Program-made: the position numbers and the translations under genes
Shown here: positions 49,778 through 60,394 of the stretch, in pieces
Layout: each line of letters begins with the position of its first letter
Position numbering within the stretch: position 1 is the stretch's first letter
Source of the DNA: Siphonodentalium dalli
Lineage: Eukaryota > Mollusca > Scaphopoda > Gadilida > Siphonodentaliidae
NCBI GenBank assembly: GCA_032622095.1
Contig: CP136067.1
Span: forward strand, 56,709,899 to 56,773,898
Reading direction: 5' to 3'
Length of the DNA stretch: 64,000 nucleotides
The notes under the pieces: generated by a model
Seen by the model: the letters and a program-made list of their open reading frames with translations, nothing else
Told to the model about the DNA's origin: nothing
Databases searched by the model: none

Positions 49778-50780
49778 TTAATATGTTGTTCGTGTTGCAC
49801 ATATATAGACGTATCCTACTGGTTGCATTTTGTGACTCCGATACATATTTATTTCTCAATAGCTAATGTGCTGTATTATATATAGGTCCCATCTTATAGT
49901 TACTTATATGATAGATTATAGATTGTCATTTATCTTAAAGGAATATTCCTAATTCTGAACATCTATGCAGCGGGGACCTATTCTTAAACAATTCTATAGA
50001 TGTGTTGCAAATTTTAAAGTAGCCAATATATAAAGATTACACGTTATTTGTTTAAATGCCAGTCAGTGGCTGTTTTAAAGCGACATAATGACTATAAACC
50101 GACTTCATATACCACGAAAAGACATTGTAGTTGAAAGAATTACTGAGACAAAATTATACAACTGCATGCATGGCCCCGTCTTCTCTACATAATGTAGCAT
50201 GTATATAAGAAAGACCGTTCTCCCTATATATCATACCTCTAATTTGCGGAATGTTGACAGTAGTGCATATGCATGTTCATTGTAACAGATTGTTGCTTTG
50301 GGGTATATGTAAGTACGACATAAATTACCTGTATTTTGGAGCTACAATTATAGACCACGGAAACTGTTAATTTACATGTCCATGTCACCCAGGAGAAACT
50401 CGGGAAATTTGGCGAGTTGTTGTCTCCAGAATATTTATAATTATGTGTAATAATGTGCTTTGTAATATGAGTTAATATAAAATAACTTATAAGTGGTCGG
50501 ATAGCAAACCTTAATTCTCCGAACACTATATAGGGATTATGCCTTTTATTGAAGCTTATATTCGACATCGCATCAATTGAAAACACCGACGGATCAGACG
50601 TTGGAACTTTGTATATAGCGGAGATGAGCCATTCAATATTACGGCAAATTATAATCGACTCCATGGACGGGTCGTGGGTTTTTGTGAAGACAAATGTTAT
50701 AGTCATGTATATAGTGGCATTGAAAGCCTACAAGTACTTTTATTTTCTTCTCATTTACATATTCAGTTCATGTTTTTCAG
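49778..50780. other. End of predicted intron 1
   Basis: No repeat recognised. The last 45 bases form a strong pyrimidine-rich acceptor tract (TATTTTCTTCTCATTTAC, then TGTTTTTCAG). An in-frame ATG at 50705 would read through this tract as a hydrophobic, signal-peptide-like segment into the Ig exon. I consider this more likely a by-product of the pyrimidine tract. Confidence 0.5.
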
Positions 50781-51140
50781 CTCAAGTTGGCGACGCACTA
50801 ACTAAGACGGGACTGGTCGGGTCCGAGGTATCATTCCAGTGTAACTATTCGGGTCGTGACCCATGGTTTCTTGTCCAATGGCGGAGAAGACTGCAAGGTT
50901 CTGAAAAGGTGGAAACCATTCTCACAGTCTCAGCGTTTGACATTCACAGCCCGGTTTTCTCTCGGAACGTCGATCCTAACTTTAAGCAAAAAATAATTCA
51001 TAAGACTATAAAAAGGAACGGGAACTCAACGTTTGTGTTCAAAATTCTCGCCATTAGTTGTGCAGATGTCGGAGATTATATGTGTGATATAAGTACAACT
51101 GAGGGTATTGTACCGCACAAAGAATCCTTCAAATTAATAT
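50781..51140 (+). CDS. Ig receptor gene exon 2: V/I-set-like Ig domain
   Basis: This 360-bp, phase 1-1 exon starts after TGTTTTTCAG and ends at ATAT|GTGAGT. It encodes one extracellular immunoglobulin domain of about 120 residues, starting AQVGDALTKTG. Counting from that A, the B-strand cysteine is C21 (EVSFQCNYS), the core tryptophan is W34 (LVQWRR) and the F-strand motif is D96-V-G-D-Y-M-C102. The 81-residue cysteine spacing suits a V- or I-set domain. N22-Y-S and N82-S-T are possible N-glycosylation sites. A symmetrical phase-1 exon is standard for metazoan Ig domains. A role in cell-surface recognition, adhesion or immunity is inference from the fold only. Confidence 0.85.
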
Positions 51141-51239
51141 GTGAGTATATATATAGACTCGTCCAGGCAACAGTTCAGCTATACGTTAAATGTTAGTTTC
51201 GTACTATACAGCCATGCAGGAGTTGGCACTGCACCATTT

Positions 51240-51780
51240 CACAAGTAACAACAGGCGAACACGATGACTATACAATATAAATTCACCCAGTTGAATTGTC
51301 CTTTTTATATTATCTCTCATGGTGAAGTGGTCCAGCTAATTTCCTATGATGCTGAACCTGCTATGCTATATGTAAATTTCTGATTTTCAAGGCCGTTGGT
51401 AGTCTAAAGTTCTAAACGAATGGAAGTCCAATATGTTTATAAAACATTTGCAAAAAAAATAAAATAATAATTGTAAACTACTTAAATAATGACAATTTTG
51501 GTTGTTGCAAATCGACCTTAATCCAAATGGCAATTGCTGAGTAGCCATGAGTAAAATTTTCGACAAATATATATATATATATATATCTTCATTAATGTTA
51601 CATGCAGACACTAGCATTTTCTCAAATCGCTCATATTTGCTAAACAACGCATCATGACAACTTTAGAATAAATACCGGTACATTTTCTTGACAGCATCAG
51701 TTTTCCCTACCAGCATAATAGCAATTCAGCAGGACCCACCATCATCATGGCAAATTAGTAGGACTACTTAAGCAGGGCTG
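51240..51780 (+). repeat. Intronic block paralogous to 60395-60960
   Basis: Both blocks share, in the same order, GGTCxAxTGGTCCxGCTAAT-like text, GGTTGTTGCAAATCGA-like text, ACAGACACTxGC, CAAATCGCTC, GACAACTTTAGAA, CATCAGTTTxCxxTACCAGC and AGCAATTCAGxAGGACC. The first copy lies about 100 bp after the Ig exon. They may be repeat copies or traces of a duplicated gene segment. Confidence 0.55.
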
Positions 51781-51854
51781 ATATGCGCTGTGAATGAGCG
51801 TTCACCTTCAGGAATGAAAATGGAACGCATCCTGGGTCGTGTTTTGTTGCATTT

Positions 51855-52190
51855 TAAAGCCACATGGCGGTTTGCGCTCAAAAAGACACCTAATAACATT
51901 CAATTTTTAATTGTTCCCGGTATCGAAATATGTGGATAACTACTTGAATTACCTTTCTACGGGCATTATAAGTCTCAGAAAGACGTATTGAAGTTATAAA
52001 ACATTCAACTTTGAACATGGTTTTTGGGACCCAAACAAACAACAGCCATGCATGTGTGCGGCACGGCATGGAACAGAAAAGAGCGTTCCGTGTTATTCTA
52101 TTCCCGATATGGTAGAGAGCGTTTTTTTTACTTATGTGCGAAAAATTAAAAACAGCTGGAATATGGCTGTGACCATGGCATGTATTTTTC
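51855..52190 (-). repeat. Dispersed ~340-bp repeat, inverted copy
   Basis: Reverse complement of the 36340-36680 family. It begins at GCCACATGGCGGTTTGCGC and includes GGAACAGAAAAGAGCGTTCC and ATATGGTAGAGAGCGTTT. Confidence 0.65.
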
Positions 52191-52533
52191 AGAGCATACA
52201 AAGCCGGTATATCAATATTTCATGTATGTGTCAGCCTATCTTATGCCACCTTCAAAGTATATAGACCAAATTGGGAAGTTTGAATGAGCCTTGTCCGTTT
52301 AATGACCACATCGAGCAACTCCTGTGGAATCAGAGAGGACCGAGTGACATTAATCAAGAATCGTGCTCGTGTCATCTGATTGACATGCACCGGGTACTCT
52401 GCGTTGTTATTGTACAATAATAGTGCACACATGTTACGAATCTGAGTATACGACCCCATAGCTTTCCCATCAATACGTACTGACTGTTTTTCAATGTCAT
52501 GAACTTTCATGTCACAACATCAAAGAGTTTACA

Positions 52534-52581
52534 GGTTTTGAACTGGTTGATTATGATCTCTTCCGACGTTGCTATATATAG
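52534..52581 (+). other. Possible cytoplasmic-tail exon relic A
   Basis: After TTTACAG, phase-1 reading gives GFELVDYDLFRRCYI then a stop. The nucleotide sequence is clearly related to segments at 57068 and 57237. The acceptor has a poor pyrimidine tract. It lies between the two Ig exons, the wrong place for a tail unless exons were shuffled or duplicated, so a dispersed repeat is a real alternative. Confidence 0.25.
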
Positions 52582-52787
52582 AGTAGATATTCATGGCAAA
52601 TGTGATCTACCACCTTGGAAGCTGCCAAACTGTACTGCCATTCAACCCTATGCTGTTATTCGGTTTGGCAAAATTATCCACCCTGCATGCACTCTTATGT
52701 CGAACCATATGCTTATTTGAACCCCTAGACAATGCGTCTTTTAAAATTCCCGTCAACGTTGTTCAAATATTTCCCATTTTCTTCCAG

Positions 52788-53120
52788 CATATCCCAAAAG
52801 ACCAAGTATCAATTATAAGATTTTAGTTGTGGCGCTGAATCAGCCCAAGCTGATAGATTGTGAAGGAGACATTGGCATCCCCGCGGGAAAACTACAGTGG
52901 TACTATAGGACAGTGAATGATGATTACTTCCGGTTGGTGGAAGATGAACCATCTCAGAGGATAATATCCACATATGACTGTTTTATGCGTGCAGTTTCCA
53001 CGTTGAATATAACTATAACAGAAAGGAACAATGGGAATATTTACCGCTGTTTCGTGAAACATTCTCTGACGTCATCGGCAGATTCAAAGTATTATGACGA
53101 GGTCACGGTGAGGTTACCTG
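52788..53120 (+). CDS. Ig receptor gene exon 3: second Ig domain
   Basis: This 333-bp exon lies between TTTTCTTCCAG and CCTG|GTAAGT and is phase 1-1. The reading frame starts (S)YPKRPSINYK and contains LIDC (C25), LQWYY (W38) and GNIYRC (C88), counting the split serine as residue 1. The usual D-x-G-x-Y-x-C is weakened to N-G-N-I-Y-R-C, as in many divergent Ig domains. An additional C65 and a possible glycosylation site (N74-I-T) are present. The 63-residue cysteine spacing is shorter than in the first domain and suits a C2- or I-set domain. It joins to exon 2 in phase without a stop. Confidence 0.8.
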
Positions 53121-53945
53121 GTAAGTTAGAAGCACTTCCGATCTGCGTATATATATATAACTATGTGCGCGTTGTTTGATTTCATTCGAAGCCTGCTAAT
53201 AAGTAAGGGAAACAGACAGATGGTTGAACTATCATCGACGAAAAATGGTTTCACCAGTCAGTCAGTCATATTTAACTGGTTAAGCAATTGTACGTGTATA
53301 GAGCAAGTGATTTGTTGGACAAAGCGCAACAGCCAGGGTATATTTTGTTGCTTGCGTTGACAGAGGCGCGCTGTGATTATCCAGCCTAGGGGATTTGGTA
53401 ATACGTGCGTGCATTTGTCCCCGCCAAGTTTAAAGGGACTAAAGACCTTCATATAAGAAGAACATCGAGAAATATATCATCTTTGTTCCTCTATTCATTA
53501 TGTATAGTTCTCCAATAACGATATTTCGCGTGTTTAAACCATAAGTATGTAAACAATAATTACACTTTGGAATCTTAATTTCACTTCGATCTGTAGTGCC
53601 ACTGCATGTACCAGTAATGTTTATATAAAAATCGTTTCGATATATATGCAACTCGTTATTCGAGAGTTATTAAAATGAAAATAAGAACAAAGTCGATCTA
53701 TTTTCAGATGTACTTGTTTGTTGATGATAGTTTCTTCACAAACTTCTATTTCGCATGAACCCACTTCGTAGGCCTTGAGTTAACGGGCATCCTGACCACT
53801 GAACTTGCACTGCATGTCGTGTAGTCTACCAAATAAACTGATAAGCTAATAAAATAGACGATAAATAGACGATGAATATGTGTTATGATACGTTAAGGGT
53901 CAGGCACGCATTAATATATCATGCAGGAAATAATTGCAAGACAGT
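53121..53945. other. Intron 3, unannotated part
   Basis: Nothing recognised. Short open frames only. Confidence 0.5.
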
Positions 53946-54235
53946 TTAACCCTTTCAGTGCCAAGTACGATTTTTGTATCAACCCATATTTCCTTGATCA
54001 TTTTTCAAATTTATTGATTATTATAATGTGATACATTGATGGAAAGAGCTCTTAGAGCTTACTAAATACTCTTTGACGAGAGGTTTCATTAGGATAATAT
54101 GTTTATACACACTGCCATTTGTTGAATTTATCATCATCTGAACATTCTCGCAATTAAATAAGACCCCTTCTGCACTTGTCTTATCTTTTCGTCTGTCTGT
54201 TATGAACACCCCTCCAGATAAATAATAGGCATTTC
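53946..54235. mobile_element. TTAA/CCCTTT MITE family, degenerate copy in intron 3
   Basis: Begins TTTAACCCTTTCAGTG and has the hallmarks TAAATACTCTTTGACGAG, TTGTTGAATTTATCATCATC, CTGAACATTCTCGC, CCCTTCTGCACTTGTC and CCCCTCCAGATAAATAATAG. The right terminus is lost. Confidence 0.5.
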
Positions 54236-54539
54236 AACCTGTCCAACAATTCATCATTCATGCGAGCATGGTCGGCAAATGTTATGAATAATATATTAGA
54301 TAGAATCTGAGTCAGACATTCGCCTTGTTTGGTCAAGACTTTTCGCTTACTCGTACTATAATGACAACATTTGTATATTGAATATATCCAATTTAGTATT
54401 GGACCATTGGTATAATTTAGATTGTTTGCCTTAAGGAAATAGTAAGGATTCATGATAGTTTTTTATGAACCCTATTTTCGTAGTGTATAAAATAATATCT
54501 GGAAAAAGAAGCGCAACAAGAAAGTTGCTATGTTGTTTG

Positions 54540-54790
54540 ATATCGAATTTTATATGCGTTTATTTCATATCACTTCAATGTTTTGGATAGACCACAAAAT
54601 AATGTTATTAATCGTTCAATAAAAAAAAATTAATCTTTGGAATTGATATATGTCCAGTGTATACATTATATTTGGTTTCCATCATTTTTTCAACAGAACA
54701 AAGCATAAAACGACGTTATATTAAATTGTTATGTCGTTTTAACTGGAGGCCTGGAACCCTAATGCATCGTTATGAATATATAGTGTCTGT
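54540..54790 (+). repeat. Dispersed repeat related to 41740-41985
   Basis: Same orientation as the other copy and same order of shared segments. The repeat ends about 100 bp before the stalk exon. Confidence 0.5.
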
Positions 54791-54888
54791 TCGGTAGTTG
54801 TCACTGATCTCGTGCAATTGCATACGTTACTAAAATGGGTAAATATTGATAGTACATCAATGATAGCAGATTTACTATGTTTTTTCAG

Positions 54889-54951
54889 AGATTCCCAGTT
54901 CAGCACTGTCAAGTAAAGGCGAATTGGGTAAAGACATAACGTACAAAACAG
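54889..54951 (+). CDS. Ig receptor gene exon 4: short stalk
   Basis: A 63-bp phase 1-1 exon lies between ATGTTTTTTCAG and ACAG|GTAAAT. It encodes 21 residues (EIPSSALSSKGELG, then KDITYKT), polar and serine/lysine-rich, as expected of a linker between an Ig domain and a membrane segment. The length and phase fit perfectly, but such a small exon could arise by chance, so support rests on context. Confidence 0.5.
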
Positions 54952-56395
54952 GTAAATATTTGTTGATGACGTTTAAATTTCTCCGTTTATCATATTTCAA
55001 TACATAACGTGCAGTAAAGTAGTCAACTTCAATCGACCCCACCCCCACAGCAGTGCCCCACCAGATATCCCTACCAGCTGCAGATGGCTTTCCCTTTAGA
55101 ATGTGTCAGTCCCATCCGCTGTCAGTAAACATTCACCCCTATGGCTATTCCATGATTATTGCATCAACTTGTTGACGTCACTCGGGTCAGAGATATTATC
55201 GATCGCTGATTGGGAATCAAGAACTGTTCATCACAGATGACAGATGCATAATACGCGAAACTAGATTTGTCATCATGGCAAATGCTTCGGTGACAGCGCA
55301 TCTCAACCTGCAGCCGCGTGCGAAATCGTGCCGTGGGCTCGTGTCATAAATCATGGCAAAATAACTGATTAGAATGTGTATAAATAATGTTTATGTCACA
55401 GTTTATTTCTATACAGACACATTAATATAGATGTTATTGACAGGAGGAACTATATACATTGCACCGAGATGAGGAACAGCCATTGCCAGTATAGCCTATA
55501 GGTCTCCTCCATTTAATATAAAACAACTCGAACACACACCCTTTCTCAGCGATAATATTAGACGTCACGTACTTAAATACCTACAACGTAGATACATGTA
55601 GTGTTGTCTCGCTTGATCGCATTCAAAACAAGTAGAGAACTTCTCCACCAAAAACATTTTTACTTAGACAATAATATATACATCGTATAAATACATGACG
55701 TTGTTTCCAACAGAAAAAAATTTGGACGTATACATGTAAATCAGTTACCTGTATGTATTAACTTAAAGACTCATATTTCCACTGGTATATACATTATAGA
55801 ATATGATCCACTTATCTTATATTTAGAACATCATTTGGGCATTTAAGTGACATATAGTAATGACTTCTTAAACTCATACTAAACCGTATACTGAGAACAG
55901 AGGGACGCGAACAGATGATGCACGAGTTTCAATACAAAATAAAGCATTTAATTATTATTCGAGTTATCATTCTGAAAGATATCTTGAAAATACAACAGCT
56001 TTCCCTCCATTGTCCGAAGATTCCCGATCTGGGTGACTGGTATCAAAGGAAGTCCAAAACGAGGTTGAGACAGGATAAAAAAAACTAAAGCAGATTGCTG
56101 TATGGGAAGGTGTGTCAACGGGTGTGGTACTCACGGGTAACCCCCCTCGCCCACATCTTTATACTAAATGTACTGGTTTATCATCATTGATATAAACATA
56201 TTTTTGATAGCAAACAAACACTATGCTAGTGGGGTCAAATCACAAGGTTTAAACAATTTACCAATGCCCCTCTCCCATTGTCGAGATAATGTTCTGACTT
56301 GCTAGTTGTCGCCCAACCTTGATTTCGCCAATGTTAGGAGTGTTCAGTACATGTTGTTGGCTGCATAATAAAACATTCGTCAATTTCTCCCGCTT
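54952..56395. other. Intron 4, unannotated part
   Basis: No exon, RNA gene or clear repeat recognised. Confidence 0.5.
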
Positions 56396-56420
56396 CCCGT
56401 CCCGTCCCGTCCCGTCCCGT
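56396..56420 (+). repeat. CCCGT pentamer microsatellite
   Basis: Five perfect CCCGT units, flanked by near-units. It is a GC-rich island within AT-rich sequence. Confidence 0.9.
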
Positions 56421-56654
56421 CATGTCCCCAGCGATCGCAGCGAGTACTTCGCCGCCACCCCCACTAGCTAACGTAAAGGTGGAACACGGGACATTTCATT
56501 TATAATCACGTACGATACGGTTGTATGGTGAAAACTAAATATTTTTGTAACAGGATTTGTTTGCACAGAATATTCAGGCAAACCATATCTGTCGTCGGCT
56601 ATCAATGCTTGCATAATCCATAATCCAATCCAAAGCTTGCTAGCATTGTTAACC

Positions 56655-56800
56655 CTTTCTTAACTAAATGGATTGTCAAATTCAGTTATAAAATGTTATA
56701 TTGGAATGGTCTATGATATAGCTGGAGTGGTTTTCGTGAAATATAAGCAGACGAGATATAATGAAAGTGCAGAAAGAGGGTCATACAAATTTCATGATTT
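56655..56800. mobile_element. TTAA/CCCTTT MITE family, one-ended copy
   Basis: TTAACCCTTTCTTAACTAAA begins the copy, followed by TGTTATATTGGAATGGTCTA, AAGCAGACGAGATATAATGA and AAGTGCAGAAAGAGGGTCAT. The far half is missing. Confidence 0.55.
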
Positions 56801-57056
56801 TGTGTGGTCATAACACATCACACCACGCAATTGAATCTGACCAACGAAGTGAAGGCATCCTGCTGGTGGCTATCTCACATAATGCAATTATACAAGATGC
56901 TGAGTTCCATACATGTATGTAATGTGTTAGATCGAATATATCCTGTCATTTATCTCTACTCTGGCTACGCACGTAGTCATCACACTCCACCCTTCAAAAC
57001 ATGGGAACTTAATCATATTTACCTGCAATGTTTTTTCAACGTTATAAAATTTCCTG

Positions 57057-57118
57057 TCAGAACATGTTTTGAACTGGTGGATTATGATCACTTTGGGCGC
57101 AGCCAGTGCAGAGGTGCA
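57057..57118 (+). other. Possible cytoplasmic-tail exon relic B
   Basis: One frame gives FELVDYDHFGRSQCRGA then a stop, matching relics A and C at protein and DNA level. A good acceptor (TTTCCTGTCAG) lies just upstream, but in phase 1 it would instead give a WWIMITLGAASA-like hydrophobic frame. Frame choice, and whether it is an exon at all, are unresolved. Confidence 0.25.
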
Positions 57119-57234
57119 TGACCTAATCTATATTCATACTACTGATTGAAATTCAATTGATGCGATTGGATCTCCTTTGTAGGGAACATGGTAATTACTA
57201 AGTGATATATACTTGTGCTCCGATTGTATTTGAT

Positions 57235-57277
57235 CAGGATATGAACTGGTGGAGTATGATATATACGGGCGTAGATA
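57235..57277 (+). other. Possible cytoplasmic-tail exon relic C
   Basis: After TTGATCAG, phase-1 reading gives GYELVEYDIYGRR then TAG. It has two tyrosines (YELV, YDIY) in contexts reminiscent of endocytic or signalling tail motifs. It is 66% or so identical to relic B in DNA by eye, with many of the differences at third codon positions. No nearby transmembrane exon was found. Confidence 0.3.
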
Positions 57278-57942
57278 GCGTAGAGATCCATGACAAGGTC
57301 TAGCAATGTGTGAAAATAAGATATCTATTTAAACTATTTACCATGCAATCAGAGCACCATTCACCAAATGTTAACATAATTGCAGTCAAATGCATGTCAC
57401 TAGAGAGGTGTCTCAAATTTACAACTACAATTAAACGGACATAAGACATTCGCAGAGGGTAAAATGTGAAGAAAAAAAAATAACAATTTGTACAGCCATC
57501 GTCACAAAGAAGAACAAGGAAACTAGACATACTTTGTTCTTATTGCTACTATTGATACCTCTTCAATGACGAGACATCGCATGTTCAAGTCTGTGTTATG
57601 TAAACATTATTGTTACAGTGCCAGTCATTTACACATTAAGGGAGCAATGGAAAATATCACATAAAAACATATTTTCAACTTTATCATATCATTTGCAATT
57701 ACATTTAGTGATGTGTGTTGATAATTCGACGGTCTTGAACATGTTAGAGCCAATTTTTTTCAACGTCTTTGATGTAAAATGTCAAAGCAGCAGTGACACG
57801 TTTTCTTCGTGGTTGGACATTGTCTGGTAGCGCTCGAATGTTGAAGCTCGGGGAGACTAAAATAATCATGACTGTTAACTGTAATCACGGATTGCGAAAG
57901 ATCTTTATATGTGTATTTTATGCTACATTTTATATATTGCAG

Positions 57943-58034
57943 GTGTTGGCAGCAGCGGAAGTTGCCGGACAAAAATGGCGTTGTGGTTGGCAATAGCAGG
58001 ATCTGTTCTAGTGCGACTTCAGCCCTATATATAG
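57943..58034 (+). CDS. Ig receptor gene exon 5: terminal hydrophobic segment and stop
   Basis: After TTTTATATATTGCAG, phase-1 reading gives GVGSSGSCRTKMALWLAIAG then SVLVRLQPYI and TAG at 58032-58034. A run from MALW to SVLV is hydrophobic, followed by an arginine, and could be a short membrane anchor with almost no cytoplasmic tail. Thirteen residues is short for a full transmembrane helix, so a GPI-type or secreted end, or a different terminal exon, is possible. Together with exons 1-4 the length is divisible by three and stop-free. A longer frame in another phase (to 58204) has no hydrophobic segment. Confidence 0.4.
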
Positions 58035-58623
58035 AGCGTGATGTGGAATTGAGGCACAATACACGTTGTCTATACATGGCCTTCCGTAGATCAGCAGTAC
58101 CAGAGAGCGTGATATCAGCGAACAGCAGGACACATTGTCATATTGGGGGGATACATTACTTTGACGAAGCTGATAAAAGTAACTTCATACTACACGCAGT
58201 CTAAGGGACGTAGCTCTATACTCTTTATACAAAGCGTGGACAAAATCTCGGAAGATTCTCGGGTTAGCAGACTACCCCTTTTGCAATCTGATTTCAACTG
58301 GCATGTGAGATTTCATCGCCATTCTATATATATCTATATTTTGCAGAACAATCGATGACGATTATATATCGTCGAAGAATCGCCACGTAATGTGTTGTTG
58401 TCCTCACATCTCGTTCATTTGACATTAACCTTGATCGTTCTCTTCTCGGCTGTTGTTATCAGAACGACTCCAGAATATATCATACATGCATAGTGCTAAA
58501 TACATTAACTTCATATTCCAATATGGAAACTGATTTCAGCTATATATAATTGTGGAACAAATTGTCTCATATATATAATTGCTAGTCCGCGAACGTCACA
58601 TTGTATGTTGTGCATATCAACCT
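58035..58623. other. Possible 3' UTR and unannotated sequence
   Basis: No clear AATAAA close to the predicted stop. No feature recognised. Confidence 0.4.
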
Positions 58624-58796
58624 TGTGGGTATGAATATTGTCGTACACAGAGTAGACAGCCTTGTGCGTAGATAGCCTTGTGTGTATACATATTATCATT
58701 CACAGAGTAGACAGCATTGTGCGTATACATATTATCGTTCACAGAGTATACAGCCCCGTGCGTATACATATTATCATTCATAGAGTAGAGAGCGGT
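58624..58796. repeat. 39-bp minisatellite, about four units
   Basis: Units contain GTGCGTATACATATTATC then ATTCACAGAGTAGACAGC. The first unit is partial. The frame running through it on the minus strand is a repeat artefact. Confidence 0.85.
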
Positions 58797-60064
58797 TGAT
58801 TGTCTTAAAGTTGTTCTATCTCTTCCCGGCAGTGCACTTCCAACAAAAACTCCAAAAGTTCTAAGGAACTCCTTTTCAGTTTTAAGGCAGGCTTCAACTC
58901 TAATTATTACAAAAGGCACAAGAGCAACATCTGCTGTTGCACATATTTAACTTAAAGGTGTTTCTGAAGATCGATTTATAATTAAAATGATGTAATTCTC
59001 TAAAAAAAAATAGCCACATTTTTCTGTCCCGGTTCATAGAAAATAATTGGAGAAAAAAGAAAATAAGTGTTGCCTAGTAACAGAAGCTCCTGTTTTCTGT
59101 TCTCTCTGACTAAAATTAATATTTTATACCACCAAGTATATACATAATGTTCAGGGAAGAGATGTACCATCTGTATTTACCAAACATTATTGTAAACATG
59201 TGTCATAACTTATTCACTATACGTGTAATCATGTGGAACATGCTTGATTCACATAGAAACATACATAATCAGTTCACAAGTCATAAAACATTCCCTTTCG
59301 TAGTAGATTCATAAAATCTTGGATACAACTTCAATGACACCTTTCGCATAATGAACTACTACGTATGAGAATTACGAATAGGGTACTGCGTCACTAGAAT
59401 TTGTGTTCGTTCTATCATTTGTCATTTTGACGTATCCGTATTTACGATTACGGTTTAAAGACACTCAGCATGGGAACGGAAGATTTGTGTGCAATCATCG
59501 AGGCTACCACTGGCTGTGCTCTGATAACAAAAACAATTCAGTATACCAACTATAACCACAGCACACATAATTATATCACCTTACCGCGAGTGGCAATAAG
59601 TTTGTACGGCACTATTTTCTCACAAACGGACTTGCATAGTCGTCAATTCTACGAAAAGGATCTCGGACCCTATACGAGAACTTTACGGCTACAATCTCAA
59701 TAATTATAAGATATTCGTAATTTTGATCAGTAGTAGTTCATTCTGCGAAAGTTGTGAAATATATGAAATAAATTGTTGTTCGGATAGCTTTATTTATAGA
59801 GTTTATGCTGTGAATTGTGGAACGAACGTGTACTATTTTCGATCACACTGCAGATTTAAAAGGGCACCGGTTGGAAACTTACCGACCATATTTGCTGTTT
59901 TGTTTACATTTTCCAAGATAAAGATAATATGACCAGAATTTCAAAGGCGAATTCATTCCCTGAATGGACGATATTCATAACAACCCCACCACCAATGGTC
60001 GACTGGATAAGGCAGTCAAAAACTATTATACTGTTGTTTATTTCGTTGTTTAATCCTCAATATC
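58797..60064. other. Stretch without recognisable genes
   Basis: Open frames of 77 and 69 codons (59470-59703 and 59723-59932, +) have no domain. No repeat recognised. Confidence 0.45.
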
Positions 60065-60366
60065 ATCATATTACCTTTTGTTTTTATTAAATGGATTATC
60101 ATATTCAATTGTACAAATTTACTGTGGAATGATATATTATTCATTTTGATGGATGTCCAGGTAATATCAGGAGACGACAGACCATACAGTATAATGACAT
60201 TGCAGAAGGAGTCATATTCATAGACGAGAAATGTTCAGGTACTAATTGTTAAGGAAATAAGTTCAACAAACGACCAAGTTTGTTGACCTTATTATCAGAA
60301 CTATTCCTGAGTCCAGTAAGGGTACTACTCTCATCATAATAAATGAGTATTTAGTAAAGAAAGGGT
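60065..60366. mobile_element. TTAA/CCCTTT MITE, near-complete copy
   Basis: The right end TTTAGTAAAGAAAGGG is followed by TTAA at 60367-60370. The left end (ACCTTTTGTTTTTATTAAAT) is eroded. The interior has TTCATTTTGATGGATGTCC, ATTGCAGAAGGAGTCATATT, GAAATGTTCAGGT, ATAAGTTCAACAAACGACC and a near-palindromic core. This is the best copy for the family's right half. Confidence 0.65.
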
Positions 60367-60394
60367 TAATAACTATATATATATTACTATGTGG

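Noticed and set aside
50705-50780. ATG at 50705 as the true start of the Ig gene, giving a hydrophobic leader
   Set aside because: The leader coincides with a pyrimidine-rich tract ending in CAG, and the exon is a perfect 360-bp phase 1-1 unit. It is kept only as an alternative to the distant signal exon.
57911-58204. 97-codon frame as the Ig gene's last exon
   Set aside because: It needs a different splice phase from all other exons and has no membrane segment. The phase-1 reading fits better.
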